A stretch of DNA of 64,000 nucleotides from Lateolabrax maculatus (lineage: Eukaryota > Chordata > Actinopteri > Acropomatiformes > Lateolabracidae): the NCBI GenBank assembly GCA_031216445.1, contig CM062218.1:16290501-16354500 (forward strand), written 5' to 3'. Below are positions 10,681 through 24,165 of this stretch, one piece after another. Both the position numbers and the translations under genes were made by a program. The notes under the pieces are model-generated. The model ran no database searches. It was given only the letters and a program-made list of their open reading frames with translations, and was not told the DNA's origin. Every line of letters starts with the position of its first letter. Position 1 is the first letter of the stretch.

Positions 10681-12840
10681 TTAATGAGTGAGTTTTGAGC
10701 ACTTTGTGCTGTATATTGTAACATGTAGTGGGTCATTTCCCTGTAAAGTTAAGGAAGTACGCTGCATTGCCATCGATAATCTGCCTCTCAAAAAATGGAT
10801 TTTAAAGAATATAACAGCTCCAGAACCGCCCCACGACTACACCAGTGCACATCTGAGTGGTAAATTAAGTTCCCCTATTGCGATCAAATATCAAATTCTG
10901 ACAGGAATGCCATAAACTCCTGATGATTAAGTGCTCGTGCCTGAATGTTTCAGATACTGTATCCACCCTGTCTGTCCTCAGAATTACCACCTGTCAGTAG
11001 TTTCTCTGTGCAGAGCGCTTGTTTTTATCTCCTAACCTCCACAAGTTGATAGTTGCTGCTCTGTGCGCACAACAGGACACAAGATTCCATTTCAACAAAA
11101 TAAGAAAAAAATGCTGGATTTACAAGATAAAAACCAGTGTAAATTATGAAATTAATAACACTTGAGGAGGTACAGTCAACGTGAAACCTCAATGTCACTA
11201 CTGGATGAACAGAAAGACTTCAATGTGTCAAGATATTTGATTTTATATTTGAATAAAAACAGTAATATTAAGAGAACATCTGCATCAAGCACTGAGTTAA
11301 CTCATTTTTTATTTATTTATTATTTTTACTGTTTATACATACAAATTAATAATATATAAAAAGTTAATATCTTTGATGTGTTTATAGGTATATTTAAGAG
11401 CTAAAATAATTAAACTGTGGATGAAATGCATTGAAACAGCTCAAAACATACATATTTTATTGAATTTTCAATATGCTTTAATTTGCAGTTACAATATTAC
11501 ACAGTAAATAAACATCAAAAAGCCTCAGCTCATCAATGTAATATCAACATTAACAAGTATATGAAACAATAATCTTGGGTAAAGATGGGAAAAAATCTGA
11601 TCTTGCTTACGTCTGAAGAGCATGATCAACAAAACGGGCACAATTTGTATGACCCCTTCTCTTTCTCTGTTGCAGCTCAGTTATAATTATATTGGCAAGA
11701 ACTGGACCAAGTGGGAATCCCATAGACACTCCATCTGTTTGGATGGAAAATCTTTCATTACAAGAAAATAATTGGATCTTTGGTCAGCTTCCAAAATATA
11801 TCTTTAATTTTTGTGGGAATCCGAAACCTCCATACAAATCATCATATATGGATAACATAATACTGAAATACAATCTCAGGGTAAATACAGGGACATGCTT
11901 CTAAATTTAACCTGTAATACAGCACAACAAGCCTCTACACTGACATTGCATCACCTCATAAAATTGTAACGAAGGTGTTAGCATGTAGTTGCTTTGTTTT
12001 GGTCTCCACCAACTCCAGAAGGAACAATCATTTTACTGTTATTTTAGCTGCTAAATGTTCACTCAATGCCACGACTGCCTGATTACTGCTGGAGTCCACG
12101 AGAGTAAACATATAACGGTGTACATATACAAGGAAGCACTGCGCTCCTCTCCCCAACACTGTCTATATCATATATATGTATATACATAAGATATGTATGT
12201 ATGTTTTTGTATATATATATATATAGTATGTCAATGCGAAATAGCATTGTGGAGAGGAACGCAGTGCATCAGGGTCATTGCTGTGTTAACTACCTCGTGT
12301 GTCTTTGATATGTAAGAAAAAACTATAACTGAGTACTGGCTGTCCATCAGTAGCTAGCTGCGGTTAACATTAGATACCAGGAAGACTCCAGTCATGCGAG
12401 TGTACAGGCAGAGCGCCTGCAGGTACGCAGGCAGGCTGGCCGTCCAATCATTTCATTGAGGCTGAATGAAATTACTGGACGGGCTTATTACAGGCCTGTG
12501 CGACGCACACAAAAGATGTAGTCACATTTTCTGTTAATGTTTTATCTACTTAAAGGTTTGATAATTATGTTTATTCCAGTCCTTGCTGATGATTAATATT
12601 AAGTGTTGAGGGACTTCTAGTCCGTCTTTGGGGACTTATTATTTTGGTGCAATACCCAACAACGTCAGTAGGGGGCAGCGGCAGCCGACTGAAAGTGCGC
12701 TCTGCGCTCTTGTTGGCTCTCTCGCCATACTGCTAGGAGGAGTCAGTGTTGTTTTTATTTTATTCTTTTCAGCCGGGAATATGAGAGCAATGACAGTGAA
12801 CCATAACAGTAAAGGTGCTAAAATGAGCTGAAACCAAGCG
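10680..12840 (+). repeat. dispersed repeat block, right copy
   Basis: Second copy in direct orientation, about 10 kb from the first. It lacks the hAT transposon found in the left copy, so the sequence around 12165-12180 is a pre-insertion or empty site. It carries its own extra 250-base stretch at about 11660-11910. Confidence 0.75.
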
Positions 12841-13099
12841 ATAATTCTGTGTAGGTTCATCACTACGAGTGACGGCTTATTGGTTTCGCATTTCATTTGT
12901 TACCATGTTATTTAAAAAAAAAAAAAAAAGACGATTGTGATGTGCCCCAACATTTCTTCCTCCAGATGGTTTTGAAGTAAAACTGAAAGTTTGAAACAAA
13001 AAAGCTATCTATTTGTGTGACTGCCTATAATTTTCACGCATAGTAAATGTCATGGAAATGTAAATATCCGTTCAAGTTTGTCACAACATGTTCAGTGTG

Positions 13100-15600
13100 A
13101 AAAAATCAAAATAAAAACATCTCACTCAGCTGCCTCATCAATAGCTCCCTTACCCGTGGATTCGACATTAATTACCCCGATGATTACACAAATGTGCTAA
13201 TGAATCAATTTGACAGTCACACTTTGGAAGCTTGCTTGTTTTAAGATGACTGAAAAGGAAGAGAGACAAAGGAGGAGTATGGATGAGAGGAAGAGTTGAT
13301 TCTAAGTCCGCTTCCACGCTTGTGCATCTCCTCCTGATGAGCTTCGGTTATTATTATCCCATCATGCCACAGAGCCCTGACAGTTCCCTATTAGTTATTG
13401 TCCTATTGTTATGAGCCGGGGATGGTGGTAATTGGAGATTCACTGTTGATTGTTATCATGGAGCTAGAATTTTTCTTTTTACTCATTCATTATTCAAGAT
13501 AATAGGAAGTTTTCTCTCATTCTAAGACTCAAAAGCACATTATCAGTCTTTTTTTTCCTCTCTGCTTTATTTATTAGACCACTGCATTGTTTGGAACAAA
13601 GAAGGGGAAGAGGTTATTGCTATTTTAAGTCTGCACCTTTATCAGTGTTTGGAAACACACACAAAAAGCGTAGAATACAGTTAAATCTGAATGAAAAAGT
13701 TAACCAAAGAAAGTGAATTAAAAAAAAAAGGATTTCTCATATGTAAGCTGATTAAAGGGTACCTTCATATTCTTATAGGTTTCATGACAACTACAGAAAA
13801 CTCAGATTAGAGCGCCTGGCCTGAAGAAAGGCCTGCTTATTTACTCATGATTACAGAGGGTTAGCCTTCCCATGGTGCGCTGACTGCAGTAAGTAAGCCA
13901 GCCCCCCGCTGACAAATTCAACTGACAGAGCAAATATATACTTCCTCTCATCAGTCAATCCCTTCATCCTTGGTCCAATGTCTTCTGGGACAGCAGAGGG
14001 TGGATTTTGCCCGATATTAGCCAAGGCCCAGGCCAGCATGCTGGGGGGATTTGCGAGGGTAAACCGCTTGCTTTGATGTCTCCTTGAATATCCCGGCTTG
14101 ACACAGTAAAACAAGGGCTAGCAGGAAATTGAGTGGATTGATCCAAAAGAGATGCCCCTCCTGACCTTGTTATCAACAAACACAAGGAAAGTCATTAAAA
14201 CAAGGGTAAAAATAGGCACACCGACTGTAATAATGTCCTTTTATTTCCCCAATTCAGTGTTGTTGTGCTCCTTATCGAAAATGGAATGTGTTTAGTACAA
14301 GAAATGACCCATACCCACAACATATGTGCAGGATTATCAGCACAAAGGCAGTTGTAACAAGAACCAAGACATTGATATTTGTCTGTTTAAACACCGTATC
14401 AGCCTCTAAGGTCTAATGACTCAATCTATAATTTCTTAAAAACAAACACATTCTGACATGAATTCCAGTAAATAGTTCTTATATATATATATATAATTGG
14501 AATGGGGATTTGCTTAGGCCCGGATGATCTTTGCAATGTTTCCACAGTCTTGTTTTTCAATGCGGCGTAATAAGCGCCTCTTAATAAAAAAAAGCAACAA
14601 TGGGAACATGGCTGCCGGACACCTGGGTAATTGGAGGAAGCTGTCATCTCAGGAGAGACGGCGGAGTGCGTGGCTGTCAGTGTGATGTGTCAGACTCTGC
14701 GCGGTGATAAAAGTGACAAAGCTAATTGTCGTCTCGCATCTCCACGCTCAAAGAAACTCCCGAGACCGAGAAAAGCTTTTCTCTCCCGTTCTCTTTCCTC
14801 AGAACTTCTCCCATTGATATTAAAAGGCCTGAGCGAGACATTTGGGCGGCACGGTAAGAGAAAAAGCAGTAAAACCGACGACGGCGTTATACTGGCTCCT
14901 GAATACTGGCTGGGGTAATATTAATGACTCAGAATTTAGTTTGAATTAGCGGTCTATCACATTAGCTCATGGGACCACTGAGACAGTAACTGCAAACGGA
15001 TCAGAAGACTTGCTGGAATTCACGGAATCAACGGCGCACGTAAAGAGATTTGCCAGTGAGCCAGAGCAACAAGCATCTTATGAGGCACTTTAATACCAAA
15101 CCCAGAAACCCAAGAATGGATCCTCACCAGAGCTCTCCGGTTGTTCTTACAAATGACCTCATCATGAGGACAAACCGTTATACAGAGCAGAACCAGACTT
15201 TAATCCGATGAGCGGGCAATCACTGAGAGCGCCTTGAGTTCATTTATGATTTATCTGCCTGGAAATTAAATCAATAGCTTCTCTCTGATCTGCATCGTCA
15301 GTCAGTGATAAAGTAGAACAGCTGTTAAGTTAATACTCCGCATTGACTTCGGACACAAACAGTCCATGAGCAATTTAAATATATATATATATTTTTGTAA
15401 GTTCAGTCTTGAGGACGGAGGGCTAACCGGGTGCTCTTACAGGTCAGGGCAACTTGACAAGGTTTGATTAATCACCGTGGGAAACCTGGTCGAGAACAGG
15501 AGTGACTAATGACCCGTGTATGGCTGTTGATTTAATCAATCAAGAAAAGGCTCTAACCTTGCCAGTGCCTGGGTGAAACACAGCCACACGCTCAAACACA
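13100..15600. other. non-coding block, possible conserved regulatory DNA
   Basis: Unique, balanced-composition sequence with no supported ORF. Homeodomain-type words occur close together (attaattacc near 13168, tgctaatgaatcaatttgacag near 13197, ttgatttaatcaatcaag near 15530). It differs in texture from the repeats to its left. A conserved non-coding cluster near csmd2 is possible; only cross-species alignment could show it. Confidence 0.3.
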
Positions 15601-17740
15601 CGCACGCACCGACCCAGGAGGGGTTATCAAAATGTTTTGTGTGATATGGAGTGATACTCTACTCCACCGCAGGTACCATGTACAGCTTTGCTTCTTACAT
15701 TACCAGAGAAAGGTGTACTTGACTTCCTGAAATTAATCAAAGCTCGTTTCATGAGAAAATATAAACCTGTTCACAAGACGATACACTTCTCCGTATCTGT
15801 ATAAAGGATAAGATTTGGGCGTTTTCTCAGCAGTGTCTTAGTACATATACAAAAAATACAAAAAAGAAAAGGAGGGAGGCAGCTGCAAGGCAATTTCTGC
15901 TGCCATTACCAACTTTGCTGCAGTGAAAATGAAAACTAAACGCAGCTCCGGAGGAGTGCTTTAATGTCTATACAGTCACAATATACAGTACATTAACTGA
16001 TGAAATGCAGAGAAGCCGAAACTGTTTATGACTATAATGTTGAGATCAAGAATGCATTATTTAGTCAGATAACTGTAGAAATTTGGCGCTTTTAAAATCT
16101 CATTTTCTGTCTCCTGCTGTGTTTCGGAAAGTTAACATTTTCAGCAGCTCAAGCATTAACAACAGCGCTACCAGTCAGAGCCTCCACATCTTTTAACGCT
16201 GAAAGCAAAAGTAAAACTACAATTTACTTTTTGCTTGTGCGTTTGATCTTTTCTCCTCGTAGGATAGCTTACACCTTGATTTCCTTAAAGTCACTGTGCT
16301 TACATTAATCATTTGTCTATGCCAAGGTGAAGACAGTATCAGATTACAGCACCTTCTATGTAAACACTTTAACAAGGTTAGCTCATTTAAATTAAGGCTG
16401 ACATTGTAATAATATAACCCAACTAAGACCTCCATTATTTATCAATATTTCAAATTACTGTGGCATGTCTGTATCTGATTAGTTTTCCTGTTGATTGTGT
16501 ACATGCACCAGTTCCGGTCCCAGGTCACTGAGTCATCAGGGAGCACTGCAGTGTTTCCATACATGAACTGCAGCAATGCTACTGAAGCAGTGGTGGAGGA
16601 GCTGTACGTCACGCCTGATTCCTTCACTCGGCTTGTGGCGACAAGTCTCCTGTAGTCTGCCTCATATTCTTTCATTCACTACAAGTTATTTGACAAATGA
16701 TCGCTGCACCAGCTGTTCTTAGTAGTAGTAAAACACAATTCCAAGTGTTTACTAAGTGAAGATTTACACACCACTAAATTTAAACCAGTTGCATTACCGA
16801 AACTAGTAAGTAAGTATATTTACATCCACTAGTTGCCAGGTGTGATTCTGATTCTAACTTACAAAACTAATACTGAGCGAATGTACTCTACAGGGAAGAC
16901 TAAAGCAGGTACGTTTTCACAGCAGATATTTTGACTTGTCAGAGTAGGAAGAGCACAGTAACATTGTTAATGCTACTTACTGTCATCATGATGGCTCTGT
17001 TGTATTCAAGTGTCCCAGTCAGCCATGACAATGTGACATTTAAACTGAAGCAGCTAAAGGGAAGTCAGCCATCATTAAGTTGATTTACACCAGTGATTTT
17101 CCTACCCTGACATGTCAATATGTCTTCTGTAAAAAAAATAAAGGCCACCTGACACTTGATCAAAATGTTAACTGGGAATATTTTCAGTTATATTACACAA
17201 AACAACATGGTATACTGTACCACAAATTCTATTTAGTATTTTGCTAGGCCCCTTAAAACCTTCATTTTTTAGTTATGTTAGTTATTAAGTTATGCTTCAG
17301 CTCTCGACAGATGTTTCCTAGCAACCGTTGCTAGGAAGTCTTCAGGAAATCTTTAGTCTTTTAGTTTTAAACTAGCAAGTTGTTCTAGGAAACTTGAAAA
17401 AGACTTAATAATGGATTTACAAAAGGCTAGTCTAACCCAATCCTGGAGAAATTGTGTCACTGTAAACCATTAAACCTTCAATATGGTTGTTCATGTCAAC
17501 ATACATGTCACCTGTCAACGGGCAAATATTAAATCCAAGAGCTGGGTGAAAGAAATTACTTTAACATCACTATACAGAGAGAACATCTGACATGGACCTG
17601 AAATAAAAAAAAAAAACCCTTACACATGTATACTTACACACTGTATAGAGACATGTTTACTCCCAGAAACTAATTGTGCATGAATAGCTAATGGATTCCA
17701 AGCTTGAGGCAATAACCGCATGCAAACAATAAATACCCCG
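15601..17740. other. intergenic stretch, nothing recognised
   Basis: AT-rich sequence with short ORFs of no evident homology. I see no exon, RNA gene or known repeat. Confidence 0.5.
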
Positions 17741-17760
17741 ATGGAATGTAGGTTTTATAT

Positions 17761-17766
17761 TTTATT
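17761..17766 (-). terminator. candidate distal poly(A) signal AATAAA
   Basis: The minus strand reads AATAAA in an AT-rich 3'-UTR-like context downstream of csmd2. It is a candidate cleavage signal only, with no transcript evidence. Alternatives are at 18147-18152 and 23698-23703. Confidence 0.4.
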
Positions 17767-17892
17767 CCAAAACCTTCAAAATAAGTTTCAAGTTCAAGAA
17801 AGTAGAATAAGCTTAGACACAATGCAAAGCATCATATACAGACGGATAAAATACATTTTATATATTGCAGACAAGCCATGGTGGGTCTTACA

Positions 17893-17925
17893 TATGTACA
17901 GTATGTATGTAAACTTTTATGTACA
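17893..17925 (-). promoter_or_regulatory. pair of Pumilio-type elements in the putative 3' UTR
   Basis: On the minus strand TGTACATA occurs twice (17893-17900 and 17918-17925), matching the UGUANAUA consensus bound by PUF proteins. Both lie about 130-165 bases upstream of the candidate distal poly(A) signal. The sites are seen directly; regulation is inferred. Confidence 0.35.
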
Positions 17926-17957
17926 ATCTTTTTTACATATACAAAAAGCCTTGTTTC

Positions 17958-18008
17958 TATTTTTCTTTGTATATATTTATATATATATATATATATATTT
18001 ATATATAG
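17958..18008. repeat. AT-rich simple repeat in the putative 3' UTR
   Basis: A run of tatatat units with occasional ttta interruptions, within the putative distal 3' UTR of csmd2. Confidence 0.8.
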
Positions 18009-21000
18009 AGATTTTTCATATACTCCCCACTAGCATTTGTACTACAATAATGAAAAAAAAAAACATTTACATATATGTCAATCCATTTTTTCTTTTTATA
18101 TTACAAATGTATTTTCATAAAAATATATCTCTGTACAAAAAAGTTTTTTATTCGTTAACATTTTCTTAGAGACACTATCCCTCTATAGTTACTCTCTGTA
18201 GTTACACACAGTCTGCTCAAGTCAAAGTTTGTCAATTTCTTTACATGGTAACCCTTTTGGTGTACAGCAAGACTTTGAATCTTTGTCTTTTACTGTTTTG
18301 CTGTTTTGTTGAGGCGTTCAAGGGCCGTGTTGATCTTGCTTTGAGCAGTATGGGTTGTCATGAGTTTTAGTCTCATTTAGAGGCTAGCTGAGAGACTACT
18401 GGGCTGGCGTGAAATAAGGTTATGGAAAAGAAAAAAAAGAAAACATTTGGACCTTGTAATAACCTTGTCATGACGAACATAAAGTCCGCGGTAATAAAAA
18501 GCAGCTCTCTGTAAATATTTAGCTATATTATGCTTTAGATAAATTGGACATTCTGTTTATTCCAAGGATGACACATTATGGCAACGCAGATTTCCCATTA
18601 CTTCACACTAACAGAGGAGCAGTTGTGGGATTACAGATATTGAACACAGTATAGATAGATACAATTCTGATGCACTCAGTGAAATGAAATACATTCAGTA
18701 GTTTTGCAGTAATAACTCCACTTATCTGATCTCAAATCATGGAACAACCAGTCCATCTTATCTCCATTTATAGAAGAAAAATTCATCTAAGCTCCATAGC
18801 TTTCCAAAAATACATCTCCTTTCCCTCTCCCGCATGCTTGAGTCCAGTAGACACACTGAAATGGGCTGAATAGTGAAGGCTAAGTGCATGGATTGGGCCT
18901 GAAATACACAGCAGTATGTGGTAACAATGAAAGATGGGCGATTACAAATGATAGTTGATGCAGACTTTGTCACACAGTATGACCAATGGATTGCTGGGTT
19001 TTTCAATACATGTACACTGGCCTGCGCAGAAAAGTGAGAGCTCTAACTGCAGAAAGAAACAGGAAGCTTTTGCTCTAGTCCCCGGCTGTGAGCAAATTCA
19101 GTGAACTCGTTGGGGACTCAAAGAACATAGCTGTGGTGTGTTTCATTATAGAGGAGATGGTGAGCAGGAGAGAACTCAGCGCTGTGTCTGGCTGATAACG
19201 AAAATGAGCCACGGATGAACAGAGTTTCTGTCTTAAAATATGCAAAGAGAACCAGGAAGTAGCCAGCTGCTATCAAGAAAGACTCTCTTCAAACTCTTAA
19301 ACACGGCTCCATCCAGAGCTCACTGATCTCTATTTTCATATAACTGTACTGCACTTTCTTTGAGAACTTTCTGGACTAACCCAGATGGGTAAAAAAGAAA
19401 ATAATTCTATAGATGTGGCACCCATTAAGTGAAAACTCCCATTTCTGCAAAATTACCAGCATGGAATTTTTGTCTTGTTCCCTATTAAAAACTTTTCTAA
19501 CAAGTGTAACTAAATGAAGCAACATGGAGGACTGATTTAAACCGTTCATCTTAATTTTGTCCTAATTTGGCTGGATGTGGATAACTTTCTTTGGTTGAAA
19601 AGGTAACTTTTTAAACCCCCCAAAAACACTTACGACACAAACATGTAGGCAAGCACATAAAAATCAAGACATTAATCCTCGCACACTGAAATACAGTACT
19701 AATGAGCCCATTGCTCATTTAAAAAGTGTCAAAATTTAGAGTTTCTCTGACAGGATCCTAACAAGCTCAGTTTTTTTCTCGTAAGATCAAAAACACAGAG
19801 GCAGAGAGCTCTCGGTTTCTTCAGCAGGTGTGTGTCTCTGTGTGTGTCTGGGTTATACAAACAGAGATGATAACAAGGACAGAAAAAAGAGCTCTAATTT
19901 CATATCTGACATAAAAACATTATAACCCCCCCAATCTTAGTAAAGACATTATTATGTTTGGAATTCCTGAACACAAAAATAGAGCCACTCAAGCTGGTTC
20001 ATCATATCATGGGGTTGTACCAAGGCACTATAATGAATGTAAAGTGCTTATTGGAGACTGGAGGAGGTAAAAAACCATGGGAAAGGAAAGAGTCTGGCCC
20101 TTTAAAAGGATTTCTGAATTTCTTGAGACTAAGCCCTTGTTGATAAAAACAATCATAGTTGTGTGAGCTTATGCTTCTGTATCATGTTTGTCCAAATCTA
20201 CAGTCTAAATCTAGTCATATAGAATCAGTTCCATCCTGGGAGCGGGGGCATCGTGTCCTATCGCGCTACCTAAACACATTTGTTTGTTTAATACTCAACA
20301 CGGCTTAATAAAGTGTTGTGTAATGTGTGTTAAACGTCGCCATGAGAGGAATGAATGGAGGGGAAGGACCACTTCAAAGTGGCCTTAACAGAAACTAACT
20401 GGGATGTAATGAAGCTATCGACTCTGCTAAAACATTTGGAGCAATTTCAGAATAAAAATAAATGAAATGCACAATGCAACAGCCGCACAAAACTATGAGG
20501 ACTGAGTACCAATGTCTTCAAGATAATGTGAGTGCAACTGCTCCTCTCCCCGTGAAATCTCCAGGGTAATTCAATCGTTTCCTTTTCCATCAATTCACGG
20601 CCAGAGCAGGCAAGGGGCAATATTCTATCTGTACTGTTGAGATAAGCGAGAGCTTTAAAAGTAATAAAATTGTAAAAGCAATTACCGACCCACAGCGAAA
20701 CTGATTGAAGGAACAATACAGTGATTGGTTTCAAGGGCCTGGATTTCTGAGGGAAATTATGAACTGTAGGTGATTTTAAAGACTTCATTAAAAAAAACCT
20801 GTTGGTATGGAGGTTGATTTTGACTGTGAAAGCTACTTTGCTGCATTCATATATATAATGTATACACTAATGCACCAAAACAAATCCATGCAAGTTAAAT
20901 TTTCCTCCTTTTTTCTAACACTAAAACGATGGATGCCAAAGAGTGCATGGTAAATCAGAGAAGTATGGGTGTTTTGGACTGCTTTTTTTGGAGTCAAACA

Positions 21001-24000
21001 TTACATAATTGAGGATCTGTCCTGTCAGTGATAATGGTAAGATGAATTCGGGATTCGATATGGTTTCGACAGTGAAGCAAGGCTAAATTGAAGCAAATTG
21101 CATGTAATGGATCAATTTGCTGCAGTGAAATCTGAGCACTATTCACCCCACTCAGCATCCATAGGATACTCAGGTATGTGGATAGTAAGTTGTAAATAGC
21201 TGGTAGCAGGGTGTTTGGACTCCAGTAGGTTTCCGTCCTTCGACTCCCCCGCTTAGACATGTTTTACACACATATGGGTCACAAAAGCATTAGCGTTTTG
21301 AATTCTCTCTTCTCATCAGGCACGTCATTCACCAGCCGAGTCCTGCTGTTATATCTGATGACAGTTCCCTCCCGTGTCGCACTTTTCTAAACAATATTTT
21401 CTGTGTATCACTCCCCTGTTGCCACATTTGAGTGTTAGCATTAGAGGGATAAACACTTTTTCCATATCATATTTATCATTTCCAATTTAATGCATGGGAG
21501 AGATCCGTATGCCAACAACTCCCCTGCTGCCACAGCTCTGAGGAAGCCCTCTGCAACATTTTCATGACAAGCCAAGAAAAAACAAAGCAACACTACTCTC
21601 TTTCAAAAGGATGGAGCTGTCAGAAGTTAACTTGGAGGAAAAGACCTGAATGTAATCCAGAGGGAAGCCGATCACTGACTCATCCATTCTTTAGACTTCA
21701 GTTCAACATTTTGAGGGAGTTCAAACATGACCACACTTTGATCTTTATTTTCCTGAGGCCAGGTTTGGGGAGCTCATACTGCATCTTGATCTCAGAGAAA
21801 ATACAGTAAGTGCCACCTTCGAGCCATAGACACATGTGAAGGTGGATCCGGGATTTAAAAGAAAGTCAAAAGCGGACAATTTGACATCAGACTTGCAGTC
21901 TTTCCAAAGACAACGTGCCACTTGTTGCCATGTCACTTGGTGCTACAGCTTTGTTCTGATTTTTTGGAAAATTAAGAAAGAAAAAAAAAAAAAAGGAAAA
22001 GATGTGGTCCCAATGCGTTTATATATCCGTGGAAATATATTGTATCACAGTTGCCATCCCTACTCTGACCCAGCCAATGTCCTTTTCTCCTTATGTTCCT
22101 CGGAACAACAGTGGCAGGAAGGTCGTAACCGATGCGTGTGTGAAGCAAATATGAGAGTATTGCCTCTTGTTTAACAATTTTATTTAGGTGCATCAGTCAG
22201 AGAGCCGTATTTGTCTATCCACACTTTATCTTCAGCCTCTCCCAGACACAAAAATGTAAAGTGATTGCAGATGTACCACCACAAACAAAGAGAAAGCGGA
22301 TGGAAGTTGGAATCCTAAACCCAATCCTCAGAATTTCTTAAAATAAAATAAAATTTCATTTTAGCAAATTATCTGTCATGTGTTTGGTGGAATCTTTGGG
22401 GCCAAAGCACACAGGAGATTTTTGGGGTAGATTGCAGATGCAGCCACCACAAAAGTGTGCAGATATACACACACATGCACACACACTCTCTCTCTCTCAG
22501 TCACATATACACAGAAATTCTCTCTACACCCTCACTAAGTGCTTTTTTCAGCAGCCCTAGCTACCTTTTAACCCATGCTCTGGACACAGCTGCCTCAGCA
22601 AGCAGAATTTCAGCCCTGCTTCAAAAGAAAAAAAAAAAAAAACTGAGTCAAGTTCAAAAAGTAATGATAGAATGTGTCTCCAACATGGCCTTCAAAACTT
22701 ACTGAATTTTTAATTCATCCTCAGCCAGAGACTTGAAGCCTCCGATGAAACCTTTCAACAGCCTCGGGAGCAGACGGTTGGGGAAAAACATGGTTCCCAA
22801 TTACGCATCACAGAAAGCAAGCAGCGTGTAAAGAGAGAGCAAGGAAAAAAAAAAAAAAAAGGAACCAAATGGAAAACAGAGAGAAGAGTGAATCAAAACA
22901 GTCCAGAGTGTCTCTCTCTGACTCACACAGGCCAACACGAGACTGTCCCCCATATAGTTCACTTGTGAGAGAGATCTCTGTTAGCTACAGGTCAATTTCT
23001 TGATTTAAAGTTGACCATAAAATTCCCTTTGGGTTTAGGCGGAGGGCGGTGAGAAAAGTCATCACAGCTTTGCTTCCAGCCTCACTCTTCACGGCTGCAG
23101 TTTCAGGTGGAAGCTTTTCCTCAAAATATGGAAAATGATCAAGAAACCATGTAAAGTTACAAAAAGCATTTTGTTGTTGGCATTTGTTACAGTCGTTCTT
23201 GCCTTCACATGGTTTCTTTTTTTTCTTGTCTCCAGCGGGTAAGAGCCTTTGCCACAGGAGATGTTTCTTGAATGTATTTCAGCGAATAAAATAATCTTTG
23301 TCTTGCCCTCTGCTCAAGGAACTATGGATGTCCTCTGTTGGCAGGCAGGCGAAGATGTGGTGCACTTCTCCTCCCCTAACTGAATCAAGGATGAATGCAT
23401 GGATGATAGGGGTGATGGGTTTGTAGGAAAAGGACGAGATAAGACATGGTAGGAGAAGAGCAAGGAAAAGAGGAAATTAAAGACAATATAAACAGAAAAG
23501 CAAGCAAAAAGAAAGAGGGTTAAATGGAAATAAACAAAGAAGAAAAGGTAAACAATAACCGAGTGAATGGATATAAATATGAGGTAAATTACAGAGAAGA
23601 GAGAAGATAAAAGCATTAATGTAATATTCTCATCGGTTTTAAATAAAAAATTACATATTATATCTTTTTCAATTAAGTATAAACAAACCAAATGAAATTT
23701 ATTAATATGAGGGATACAGATCAAAGGAAATGCAGCAGAAAAACATCCAATTACAGATTTTTCTATCCTCAGAAAATTCTAGAGGGACAGTGTAAACGGT
23801 TTAGTTTGAGACTGGATGCTGAGAATCTGTGTCTCGTTGCTTCAGCAGTTTTGATGGATGTGTGATTAGCTCAGGCTGAGGTGATAACTTCATCTACTTT
23901 CAGAGAAATGTGGATCCGAGGATGCCTGAAGCTCTAAGTCCTTTCTTCATCATAAAGCCAGATGACCTGGTGGTGTTGGGTTCTTACCTCTGGAGGAAGC

Positions 24001-24005
24001 GGTTG

Positions 24006-24165
24006 CTATACAGCTGTGCACACTGTGCTGACTGTGAACTCTGTCTCACTGGCCATGATGTCAGTGGGCTGGATGTTGCGGTCATACATAGGGTTCTCGA
24101 ACGTAGCTCGTCCGTTAGTGTTCTCATGGCCCACGTAACCATTGAAGGGGACTTTGGGTCTTCTT
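24006..24165 (-). CDS. csmd2: csmd2 last coding exon: cytoplasmic tail and stop
   Basis: Acceptor tttcag; stop TAG at 24008-24006. The 53-residue tail begins RRRPKVPFNGYVGHENTNG, contains FENPMYDRN (an NPxY-type motif) and ends TVSTVCTAV. The last three residues, T-A-V, fit a class I PDZ ligand (S/T-x-hydrophobic-COOH). This exon carries most of the evidence for choosing CSMD2 over its paralogues. Confidence 0.93.

Larger units (their letters stand above)
17741..24005 (-). other. csmd2: putative csmd2 3' UTR
   Basis: AT-rich, mostly unique sequence follows the stop codon and holds no supported coding region. Candidate AATAAA signals on the minus strand are at 23698-23703, 18147-18152 and 17761-17766. 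The stretch ending at about 17750 has the composition of a vertebrate 3' UTR end. A 3' UTR of up to about 6.3 kb is an inference; the proximal signal would give one of about 0.3 kb. Confidence 0.4.

Noticed and set aside
12900..12930. A run as a retroposon tail
   Set aside because: A short A run after the repeat block has no target duplication that I could find on the two sides.
17720..18169. 149-codon + ORF with Tyr/Ile runs
   Set aside because: AT-repeat translation inside the putative 3' UTR, no domain.
24006..24165. Assignment to CSMD1 or CSMD3
   Set aside because: The tail differs from the CSMD1/CSMD3 patterns as I remember them; the TVSTVCTAV end and MYDRN fit CSMD2. A phylogeny would settle it.
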